From contig NC_037673.1 of the NCBI RefSeq assembly GCF_003255815.1, positions 156,745,732-156,809,731 on the forward strand: a DNA stretch of 64,000 nucleotides. Direction: 5' to 3'. Under the pieces are notes generated by a model, which ran no database searches, was not told where the DNA came from, and worked only from the letters and a program-made list of their open reading frames with translations. Below, one piece after another: positions 32,095 to 42,800 of this stretch (positions within the stretch are counted from its first letter, which is position 1; every line of letters starts with the position of its first letter). Origin of the DNA: Theropithecus gelada (lineage: Eukaryota > Chordata > Mammalia > Primates > Cercopithecidae). The translations under genes were made by a program, and so were the position numbers.

Positions 32095-32449
32095 TCATGA
32101 GAGCCTTTGCAGAGTGTTTTATACTTTGCACTGTCAATGTTGCCCAATGCAGAGGACTATCTCACAAGATAGATAGACTGGAGTGATCACTGAGGAGACA
32201 GAGTCCCAGCATGTGAAATGGTACTGAGAGACAGAGCAGGAAATGGAAGTCAAGATTCTGAACCCTTAACCCCTTCCAGCTCTGAAGCTTGAACAAAATA
32301 AAACTCATCCAGCTCCCAGCCCAGTGCCTGGCACACAGGCGTCTTCAAGGCACCTGGCACCTTCTCCTCCAGGTGCGCTGCCAAGGTCCATGGGTGGCTG
32401 CTGTACTCTGGTTGCATTATCTCCACCCTTAGGGGCATCTGTTGTCCTT
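32095..32449. other. FABP6 upstream unique sequence
   Basis: No exon recognised; MIR-like traces at 32100-32290 (gtactgagagacagagcagg). About 0.8-1.1 kb before the FABP6 promoter. Confidence 0.4.
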
Positions 32450-32870
32450 CAGGTTTGCTTTGCTCCAGCCAGACTCACTGTTTCCTTTCATCATGACCCT
32501 TTCCATCTTCATCACACTGTTCCCTCATCCTAGAATATCATCTCCCTTTGTTCTGAGCCTCCTCCAACCTTCCTGCTTCCCTACACATCCAAGTCCTATT
32601 GGTCCTCCAAGATGGGTGCCAAATGCCACCTCCTCCCCAAACATGCACCAGCCACCTGCTGGACACCATTGCTCCTTCCCCATGCCCCAGGTCAGCCACC
32701 TGCTTTTCCCTTGGGGCACATCACATCCTGCTTACACAAGAACTCTCTGCAGGTGTGTGCTTGTCTCTGGACTAAACCAAAGGCTCTTTTGGGAAAGGTG
32801 TGTGTCTCGTTCATTTGTGTTTCTTCAGTGCTGGCCCTGCACACAGCAAGTGCTCAAGTGCTTTGGTTGC
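32450..32870 (+). mobile_element. LINE-2 3' end
   Basis: 'cactgttccctcatcctaga', 'atgccacctcctccccaaac', 'ttgtgtttcttcagtgctgg', 'cacacagcaagtgctcaa'. Ends about 150 bases upstream of the FABP6 IR-1 element. Confidence 0.65.
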
Positions 32871-33020
32871 AGAGTGAGAGAGTGCATGAGCGATGAGAGA
32901 TGGTGAGAGCATGGGTTGAGGGCAGGGCGTGTGGGAATGGAGGGAGAGACGGGCAGAGAGGTGATGACTCCTCAAACCCGTTGCCATCCTGACCCTGCGG
33001 GCAATGGCAGCACTTCCCCA

Positions 33021-33033
33021 GGGTGAATAACCT
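33021..33033 (+). promoter_or_regulatory. IR-1 bile acid (FXR/RXR) response element of FABP6
   Basis: GGGTGAATAACCT is two inverted nuclear-receptor half sites (GGGTGA and, on the other strand, AGGTTA) separated by one base. This is the element reported for FXR-RXR binding in the ileal bile acid-binding protein promoter. It lies 210 bases before the ATG. It explains induction of FABP6 by bile acids. The match is seen in the sequence; function is from the known orthologous promoter. Confidence 0.85.
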
Positions 33034-33064
33034 TGGGGCTCTGTCCCTCCAGGTCCTGCCCACA

Positions 33065-33072
33065 TCATAAAA
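33065..33072 (-). promoter_or_regulatory. possible CDX2-type site in FABP6 promoter
   Basis: TCATAAAA (TTTTATGA on the - strand) resembles the caudal homeobox core TTTAT-G/T. It lies between the IR-1 element and the TATA box of an intestine-specific gene. Short and degenerate, so only suggestive. Confidence 0.3.
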
Positions 33073-33150
33073 CAGCGAGTGCTTCCTCTTCAGGACAGGA
33101 GGGAGAAGAAGTGGGGTGACTTAGGGGCTGAGCCTCAGCAACTGGGAGAG

Positions 33151-33158
33151 TTTATAAG
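33151..33158 (+). promoter_or_regulatory. FABP6: FABP6 TATA box
   Basis: TTTATAAG lies 73 bases upstream of the start codon, in unique sequence with no repeat between it and the ATG. A start site ~25-30 nt downstream (about 33180) leaves a 5' UTR of ~50 nt. That start would put the IR-1 element at about -160, matching where I remember it in the human gene. Confidence 0.75.
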
Positions 33159-33230
33159 CTGGGAAAGCAGACCCCTCAGCACCACCGTTCTCCTCATCCC
33201 TCTGCTCTCTGGCTCCAGCCTCCCAGCAGC

Positions 33231-33297
33231 ATGGCTTTCACCGGCAAGTTCGAGATGGAGAGTGAGAAGAATTATGATGAGTTCATGAAGCTCCTCG
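33231..33297 (+). CDS. FABP6: FABP6 coding exon 1
   Basis: Encodes residues 1-22 and the first base of codon 23. The ATG sits in 'agcagcATGGC', with C at -3 and G at +4. The donor is G|gtgagt. The exon holds the first beta strand (GKFEMES) and the start of the helix-turn-helix lid (NYDEFMKLL). The 5' UTR is about 50 nt if transcription starts ~25-30 nt after the TATA box at 33151. Confidence 0.96.
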
Positions 33298-36200
33298 GTG
33301 AGTGAGCTCCTGGGTATCCCTTCCTCGGGGTTGGTTTGTCACGGTGGGACAGGATTTCATTCATTCATTCACACATTTGTTGAGCAACTGCTTTCTCCCA
33401 GACTCTGAGGATAATAAGAACTCAGACACTCTTTTTTTTTCTTTTTTTGAGACGGAGTCTTGCTCTGTCGCCCAGGCTGAAGTGCAGTGGCGCTATCCCC
33501 ACTCACTGCAAGCTCTGCCTCCCAGGTTCACACCATTCTCTTGCCTCAGCCTCCCAAGTAGCTGGGACTACAGGCGCCCGTCACCTTGCCTTACTAATTT
33601 TTTTTTTTTTTTTTTTTTGGTATTTTTAGTAGAGACAGGGTTTCACCATGTTAGCCAGCATGGTCCTGATCTCCCGACCTCAGGTGATCCACCCGCCTTG
33701 GTCTCCCAAAGTGCTGGGATTACAGGCGTGAGCCACCACGCCTGGCCGACACTCTTCAACTTTATTTTATTTTATTTCATTTTTGAGACAGAGTCTCACT
33801 CTGTCACCTAGGCTGGAGTGCAATGACACCATCTCGGCTCACTGCAACCTCTGGCTCTCAGGTTCAAGTGATTCTCCTGCCTCAGCCTCCCCAGTAGCTG
33901 GGATTACAGGTGTGCACCACCACACCTGGCTAAATTTTTTTTGTAATTTTTTAGTTAAGACGGGGTTTTACCATGTTGGCCAGGCTGGTCTTGAACTCCT
34001 GACCTCAGGTGATCCACTCGGCTTGACCTCCCAAAGTGCTGGGATTATAGGTGTGAGCCACCGCGCCCGGCCTAGACACTCTTTGACTTTAAAATACACA
34101 TCGAATATATTAGTATCTCCACTTTACTGAGGGAAAACTTGAGGCCCAGAGAATTGAGTAACTAGTCCAAAGTCACACAGCTAGTAACTGGTAAAGTGGA
34201 AACTTGGTTGGTGAAGTAGAGATTTGATGTTTATTTAGTCAAGCATGTATTTATTTTATTTTTATTTATTTATTTTTGAGACGCAGTCTTGCTCTGTCTC
34301 CCAGGCTGAAGTGCAGTGGCATGATCTCAGCTCACTGTAACCTCCGCCTCCTGGGTTCCAGCAGTTCTCCTGCCTCAGCCTCCCGAGTAGCTGGAACTAC
34401 AGGCGCATGCCACCACATCTGGCTAATTTTTTGTGTTTTCAGTAGAGACAGGGTATCACCCTGTTGGCCAGGCTGGTCTCAAACTCCTAACCTCAGGTGA
34501 TTCACACACCTCGGCCCCCCAAAGTGCTGGGATTACAGACGTGAGCCATGCGCCCAGCCTGTCAAACATTTATCAAACACCAGCTATATGCAAGGCTATC
34601 TCAGTGTTACCAATGGGGACTCAGCGTGACTTGCCCAAGTCAGTGGCAGAGGCCATTGGCACCCAGGACCCTATGATGAGTGGTCTCACCACATCCTGCC
34701 TAGGAGAGGAAACCAAAGGGTTAGCGTGGAGACCAGGTTTGACAATCAACTTCTTCACACAGTCATTCAGCAAACACAGGTCTCTTACTGTGCCAAACAG
34801 TGTGGGCAGAGATACCAGTGATTTCATTCCTTCTCTCACTGCTTGACTTGTAACACGAGTCTGTTGTGAGGAACCAGTGAGACAGTGGATCTGACAATCT
34901 TGTGGAAATCTCAGTATCTCACTATCTAAAAAGTCTCAGGCAGTGTAACTCTTAAGGTTCAGAGGACAGCTCAAGGGGACCCATGCCCTCCCTCTTGGTG
35001 GCCACTTCTTGCCTGCCAGCTGGGTCAAAGGAACCCTGAGACCAGGCCCATTGAGCCTTGGGACCTGGAGGAGTCGAGAGCCCCTCTGAGTCATGCACTG
35101 GCAGTGGCCCTGAAGGAGCATGACAGCTTCGTGTTGTGGAATGGGAAGGGAGCCCACCTCGGTTCTACACCGATTCTGTCATTAACTTTCAATGAAATAC
35201 TGGGAAGTCCCTTTCCCATTCTGGGTGCTCGCTTCCTTATCTGTAAAATAAAAATATTAGAAGACACAATCTTTTTTTGGTGGAAGGTAGGGGACAGAGT
35301 CCTGCTCTGTAGCCCAGGCTGGACTGCAGTGGCGCTATCCTGGCTCACTGCAACCTCTGCCTCCTGGGTTTAAGTGATTCTCTTGCGTCAGCCTCTAAAG
35401 CAGCTGGTATTACAGGCACCCGCCACCATCCCCAGATAATTTTTTTTTTTTGTATTTTTAGTAGAGATGGGGTTTTACCACATTGGCCAGGCTGGTCTTG
35501 AACTTCTGACCTTAAACGATCTGCCCGCCTCGGGTTCCCAAGGTGCTGAGATTACAGGCCTGAACCACCACATCTGGCCAGAAGACACAGTCTTGAAAGT
35601 CTCATTAATTCCAAAACTTCGCGAGCTTGGCAAGATTCCGTTATATTTATATTACTATCAGAAGCTTGGTTATTATTGATGAGCACCCATTATGTGCCCG
35701 GAGCTTCACAAACACACTCACATTGAATATAATTCTTGTAACAGCCCTTTGGGATGGGCCTTATTATCCCCATCTTGCGGATGAATACACTGAGGATGAA
35801 TACAGAGAGTGACTTCCCCCAGCCACATGGCTCACAACATGTATTACCTGTCTCAGGCACTGTGCTCTTAACCTGTAGGCTAGCCTATCGTGTACATGGG
35901 ATAGGGCAGCGGGGGTGGGCAGGAAAGCTCTTTCCCCAAACCACAGGGTTAAAAGCAACTCTTATATGGCTACTCTGCTTATCCCCGGGTCCAGGGCTCT
36001 CCAGCGATGTAATCGAAAAGGCCCGCAACTTCAAGATCGTCACGGAGGTGCAGCAGGATGGGCAGGACTTCACTTGGTCCCAGCACTACTCCGGAGGACA
36101 CACCATGACCAACAAGTTCACTGTTGGCAAGGAAAGCGACATACAGACAATGGGGGGCAAGAAGTTCAAGGTGAGAGGCCACTGGCTGTTCCCGTCCTTC

Positions 36201-36797
36201 CCCAGGCCTCCACCCGACTTCTCCTTCTCAAACACGGCCTCCCTGCTCCCAAGCTGAGGCTTCTTTCTCCAGTTTGGCCTCCAGCATTAAGAGCTTGAGT
36301 TACTTGGCACTTTAATGCTCCTGATTTTTAATGGTCAAAAATGGGCGCCAAAACAATAAGAAAAATAGCTAATACTTGCTGAACACTTAATATAACCTAG
36401 ACTCTTGCTGAACAGATTTTTCATCTTAATGCAGTTAATCCCATGACATTGCTACAATTACTCTCCCCAGATTGAGGGGGAAGGCTAAATCATGGGATTA
36501 AAAAGCTTGCTGGCCAGGCACAGTGGCTCTTACCTGTAATCTCAGCACTCTGGGAGGCCGAGGTGGGTGGATGGCTTGAGGCCAGGATTTTGAGATTAGC
36601 CTGGCCAACATGGTGAAACCCTGTCTCTACCAAAAATACAAAAATTAGCTGGACATGGTGGTGCATACTTGTAATTCCTGCTACTCAGGAGGCTGAGGCA
36701 GGGGAATCGCTTGAACCCGGGAGGCAGAAGTTGCAGTGAGCTGAGATCATACCACTGCACTCCAGCCTGGGTGACAGAGTGAGAGTCCATCTCAAAA

Positions 36798-36832
<35 letters not shown>

Positions 36833-39800
36833 CCTTGCCTTAGTCACACAACAGGGGCAGGCCTTCACACCAGGCACTAGAGAGCATACGTGCTTTTTTT
36901 TTCCTTTGAGATTCACTCTGTCACCCAGACTGGAGTGCAGTTGGCATGATCTCAGCTCACTGCAACCTCTGCCTCCCGGGTTCAAGCGATTCCCCTGCCT
37001 CAGCCTCCCGAGTAGCCAGGATTACAGGTATGCACCACCACATCTGGCTAATTTTTGTACTTTTAGCTGAGACGGGGGTTTCACCATGTTGGCCAGGCTG
37101 GTCTCGAACTCCTGACCTTGTGATCTGCCCACCTTGACCTCCGAAAGTGCTGGGATTACAGGCGTGAGCCACTGTGCCCGGCCATAAGTGCTTTTTTAAT
37201 ATTGCCTCTCTATGTAGCACAGAGATAAAGAGGCTGGGCCCTGGATTGAGCCTTGGCTGGGTTTGAAACCATGATTTCCCACCAGCAATTGTAGGGCCTT
37301 GGGTAAGTCATTTTACTCCCCTGAGCCTCGTATCTCTAGTATGCAAAAGGAGACTACATACTGTCTGTGGCTCCAAGAGCTGTGGTGAAGATTAAACAAG
37401 ACAGTGCATGAAAGCACCTGGCATAGTGCCTACCACATATTGAATGCTAGAAGAAAAAACGCAGTCATTTGCTTTTGTTTTAGAAGTGAAGAAACTGGCC
37501 GGGCACGGTGGCTCAGGCCTGTAATCCCGGCACTTTGGGACGCCGAGGCAGGTGGATCACGAGGTCAGGAGTTCGAGACCAGCCTGGCCAATATGGTGAA
37601 ATGCTGTCTCTACTAAAATTACAAAAATTAGCCAGGCGTGGTGGCAGGCACCTGTAATCCCAGCTACTTGGGAGACTGAGGCAGGAGAATCGCTTGAACC
37701 CGGGAGGCGGAGGTTGCAGTGAGCCGAGATCACACCATTGCACTCCAGCCTGGGCAACAGGGAACGGGGCGAGGCTCCGCCTCAAAAGAAAAAAAAAATA
37801 AAAGAACTGAAGAAACTGAGGCTCAGGGATACCAAGGAATGGGTCTAAGGCCCTGCAGCCAGAACATGCTGGGACCAGCAATTTGAACCCCAGCTATTTG
37901 CCTCTATCATTAGGCCTCTGGTGACCCATGTGGAGTTCTAATTATAGAAAAGGAGTCAGGCTGGTGGCAGCAGGGGAAAGCAAAAAAGGAGAGTAGATAA
38001 GCTATAAGTCTGCCTTTCTTCATGGTCCAGAACACATACCCGTCCTGTGCAAATAACTCACAATCTTCCTGTGCCCAGCTATCGTCACCTCCACTGATAG
38101 AAATATGTAAGTTATCTCACTATAACCTTTGCTTTGTCAGTACTGCACAAAACCCTCTTCAGCACACTGCATAAGCAACAATCTATAAACTCTCCAGCAA
38201 GACTGTCTCCTTGCAGTCAGCTCCTCTCTTGCTGACCTGCCCAGTGCACCCTTGCAACATATTTTCATACTTTCTCTAAGAAATCTGACTTTTTTTTTTT
38301 GCCTACAACTGTCTTGGTAAATTCTTTTTTTTTTTTTTTTGAGACAGTCTTGCTCTGTTGCCCAGGCTGGAGCACAGTGGCACAATCTCTGCTCACTGCA
38401 GCCTCTGCCTCCCGGGTTCAAGCAATTCTCGTGCCTCAGCCTCCCAAGTAACTGGGATTACAGGCATGAGCCACCACATCCGGCTAATTTTTGTATTTTT
38501 AATAGCGGGGTTTCACCACGTTGGCCAGGCTGGTCTTCCTGACCTCAAGTGATCTGCCCACCTCAGTCTCCCAAAGTGCTGGGATTATAGGCGTAAGGCA
38601 CTGCGCCTGGCCTTGGTAAATTCTTCTTACTCCCCGTGCCACCAGCCCCAGATAGTTACCAATCACCTGCAACAACCCAGGCTTAATGTTGTGCTTCCAT
38701 TCCAGGCCACCGTGCAGATGGAGGGCGGGAAGCTGGTGGTGAATTTCCCCAACTATCACCAGACCTCAGAGATCGTGGGTGACAAGCTGGTGGAGGTGAG
38801 TGTCCTGCTGGTCCCTGAGATGATTACTGGACATTTGTCTGTCTCCTGGCCACAGCCCCTCAGAGGTAGGCCTCTGGGCAGCTGGCTTTACCAGCACTTC
38901 CCTTGTGCCAGGTTCTATGCTGAGTGCTGGATGCACATGATGTCATTTGGTCTTCAAATAACCCTGTTAGGTGGGGATTTTGGTCTCCATTTTAGGAGGA
39001 GACTGAGGCACGGGGAAGCTAAGTGAGGGAGCACACAGCTTTGATGACAGAGCTGGGATTTGATGCTAAGCAGCCTGACTGCAGCACTCACACTCGGCCA
39101 CCTCTGGGGCACAAGACTGGAAGCCCCGGAAGATCTTTCCCAGAATATAAATAAAGGAGGTGGTCCAGGTGGGCTCCTTCAGGGACAGCCACCACTCCAC
39201 TCCATTTCCATGAGGGACATCAGGCGCCTTCTACCAGATCTTCTGATTTATCCAGAGAAGATGGAAATTTGCACTTCCATGTGAAATCTCCACACTATTA
39301 AATATTGGCAACTAATTAAAAAATTCTTTCAATATTGGCAGGTCCAACACACACATCTGTGGACCCTCCTACACAGGAGGTGGTGCCCTGGGAGGCCCTT
39401 CCTCTCACTTCTGTTTCTTTCCCGTGGGTCTCCAAGTTTTCCCCAGGTGGAAGAAATGGATGTGAAGTTAACAGGGAAAAGAAGGCATTTCCACACTTCA
39501 TTCCCTCACTGTGAGCCTGTGACCTGCGTCAGAGACCCTCTGGGGTCCTGTTTGGTCTAGAAAGGGCCCTTCCCTCCTCCCTGAAGCTCTCCAGCAGGGA
39601 AGGTGTGATGAGGGAGGCAGGGTTTGTGTGACCCCCTTGCTTCTCCTTCTTTGATCTTTCTCTCTCTCTCTGTCTGTCATTTCCTTGTGCCCTCATCTCA
39701 AGCCCTGTCAAGAGGAAAGGAGCACACTGCCTCTCTCAGACACTGGTGTAAATGATTTACACCGCAGACACTTATTTCAAACAGCTCTGGAGGCTGGGAA

Positions 39801-42800
39801 GTACAAGCTCAGGGTGCCAGCATGGGCAGGGGCTTATGAGGGCCCCCGTCCTGGTTTCTTCACATGACAGGGAGACGTCATCTCTCTCGTGTCTGGTTTT
39901 TTGTTTTTGTTTTTTTTTTGAGACAGAGTCTTGCTCTGTTGTCCAGGCTGAAGTTCAGTGGCGTAAACTTGGCTCACTACAACCTTCACCTCCCAGGTTC
40001 AAGCAATTCTCCTGCCTCAGCCTCCCGAGTAGTTGGGATTACAAGTGCGCACAACCATGCCCAGCTATTTTTGTATTTTTAGTAGAGACGGGGTTTCACC
40101 ATGTTGGCCAGGTTGGTCTGACCCCATGATATGTACTCCCTCGGCCTCCCAAAGTGCTGGGATTACAAGTATGAGCCACTGTGCCCGGCCGGTTTTTTTT
40201 TTTTTTTTTTTTTGAGACGGAGTTTTACTCTGTTGCCCAGATTGGAGTACAGTGGCGTGATCTCAGCTCACTGCAACCTCCGCTTCCCCCATGCAAATGA
40301 TTCTCATGCCTCAGCCTCCTGAGTAGCTGGGATTACAGGCGTGTGCCACCATGCCCAGCTAATTTTTGTAATTTTACTAGAGACAGAGTTTCACCATGTT
40401 GGTCAGGCTGGTCTTGAACTCCTGACCTCAAGTGATCTGCCCGCCCTGGCCTCCCAAAGTGCTGGGATTACAGGCGTGAGCCACTGTATCAGGCCTTGTG
40501 TCTGTTGTTATAAGGGCACTAATCCCTCATGAGGACTCCACCCTCATAACCTAATCACCCTTAAAGGTCCTATCTCCAAATAACATCACATTGGGGCTTC
40601 AACCTTTACCATATGGGTTTGGTTGGGGGACACACATGGAGTCCGTAACGTGGCCCAAGAGGTTCCGTGCCCTCCCATTATACTCATTTTACAGAGAGAG
40701 CAGCATTACAAGGCTCAGAGATAGCATGGGACTTGGCCATGGCCACACAGCTAGTACATGCAGAGGCAGATCTCATCTGTTGACTTCTAGAACTTCTAGA
40801 CTAGGCCCCCTGCCTCTTCTGCCCAGGCCCACGGGTCTTTTTTTATCCCCCTTTAACATTTTTGTTTAAATAATCTAAAACTTGGCTGGGTGTGGTGGCT
40901 CATGCTTCTAATCCCAGCACTTTGGGAGGCTGAGGCAAGTGGATCACCTGAGGTCAGAAGTTCAAGACCAGCCCAGCCAACATGGTGAAACCTAGTCTCT
41001 ACTAACAATACAAAAAAAATTAGCCGAGTGTGGTGGTGCACACCTGTAATCCCAGCTACTTAGGAGGCTGAGGCAGGAGAATCGCTTAAATCCGGGAGGT
41101 GGAGGTTGCAGTGAGTAGAGAATGTGCCCACTCCAGCCTGGGCAACAAGAGCAAAACTCTGTCTAAAAAAAAAAAAAAAAAAAAAGTCTAACAATTAATA
41201 GACGTACAGTGTTGAAAAACTGTAAAAAGAACAAAAGTGACTATATCCCTCTTCTCCTGGGTGAAAACTGACATTTCGAAGGATCTAATGAAAGGACTTT
41301 TGATGCATTTTTACATGAAATGTCAGTCAATAACTCCCAGAAGAAGCAAAGTTCCCCAGCCTGTGAGGTGTGCAGGGAGAGCATAGGGCAGGAGAACTGG
41401 AAGCGGATTTGGGCCTGAAAAGAGAATTGATCTTCCCAAGCTGAGTGAACCTGCTTGTCAATACCCAGAGGTTCCTCATCATGGAGCCCATGTGGTGTGG
41501 GCAGTGGCTGGAGTTCAGGGTCGTCATGCACACACACATGACACAGCCAGGCACACACACATGTATGCATGCACATAGACCCAGGCACGCGCACACATAA
41601 ACAAAGTTCCATGACTAGGCCCTGAGAGGAGCTGTCTTGATGCAAATCTCCCATCTCTAGAGGCCCAGAATCATCCTGGCACCTCCCCACTTCTCTACCA
41701 ACAGACAGTGCATTTTGTAAGCATCCCTCCTGCCTTCTGCCACCAGCACCCCTGCAATGTTCTCATCATCTCTCCCCTACACTAAGCCCCAGCCTCCTCT
41801 GATTCCACCTCTCCCCTACCTTGCATCCATCCCATATGCAAGTCACACATCACTTCACACTGCTGTCATGAATCAGGACCAAACTTGACCTTCCATGGCC
41901 TTACTGCCCTCCTACAGGTATGCTCTGCCCAGCCCCCCTGGACCAGCTACTGCTCCTGAGCTGGCCAGAGCCGTTCCTATCTCCCTTTCTGTGCCATGTG
42001 GTTTCTCTCCTCTGAACTCCCTTTCTCCTGTTTGCTTGTCCAAATCCAGTTCTGCAGGCTTCTGTCCAACAGCCAATTCCCCGTCCTGTTACCTAGTCAG
42101 TGGCTCCCTGCCTCCTCTGGGCTCTCCCACAGCTCTCTGTTTGCTACCCACTCTTCTCATGGAAATGCTGCTTTCCTCTGCTGGGTGTGCAAACCAGCTG
42201 ATGACACGTGCACCTCCAATGGCAGCACAGCTTCACGGCAGGGAGCCCTGGGCACCACACACTGTGGGCCTTCAATGAACTGCATGCCCCCGCCTGCCCC
42301 TCCCACTAAACCTGAGGCTTCCAGAGAGTAGGGACTGTATCTTCCCATCACTGAGCACGTGACAGGTACCCATGAACACTGTGCGGTGCAGCCATGGCGT
42401 GTGGCCTTGGAAGGGTTACTTGACTTCTCTAAACTTCCATTTTCTCATCTGTACAATGAGAACAACCTCACAGGGCTGTTGGGAGGATTAAATGGAATCA
42501 TGCAGGGGAATCATGGGTGAATGGAGAGGAACAGAGGTGCAGGGTTCCACATCCAGAGTCACATCACCCCTCACAGCCGGTTACCATTCATCACAGGGAG
42601 TCCGCACACTGACTCCTGGAACAAATTGGGAAACTGAGGCCCAAAGAAGTGGTGCACCTGACTCTCATCTACTCAAGGCTGGGGTTGGAGGCTCATCTTC
42701 ATTCAGCGGGGCCTCCTGGCTACCTTGGGGTGGGCCACTGACTCCCTCTGTCCTGGCGGCTTCTTTCAGATCTCCACCATTGGAGGCGTGACCTATGAGC

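Larger units (their letters stand above)
39750..40655 (+). mobile_element. Old interspersed repeat (family uncertain) split by two Alus
   Basis: Left piece 39750-39897 ('ctctggaggctgggaagtac', 'gggtgccagcatgggcaggg') and right piece 40496-40655 ('aatccctcatgaggactcca', 'ataacatcacattggggctt', 'gggggacacacatggagtcc') belong to one very common mammalian repeat whose name I cannot give safely. Confidence 0.6.

Noticed and set aside
35754..36257. 167-residue frame over FABP6 exon 2
   Set aside because: Only 35995-36170 is exon; the extensions cross the acceptor and donor into intron.
41241..41690. 149-residue - strand frame rich in Cys and Val
   Set aside because: Comes from CA-rich intronic DNA inside FABP6 intron 3; no splice sites or homology recognised.
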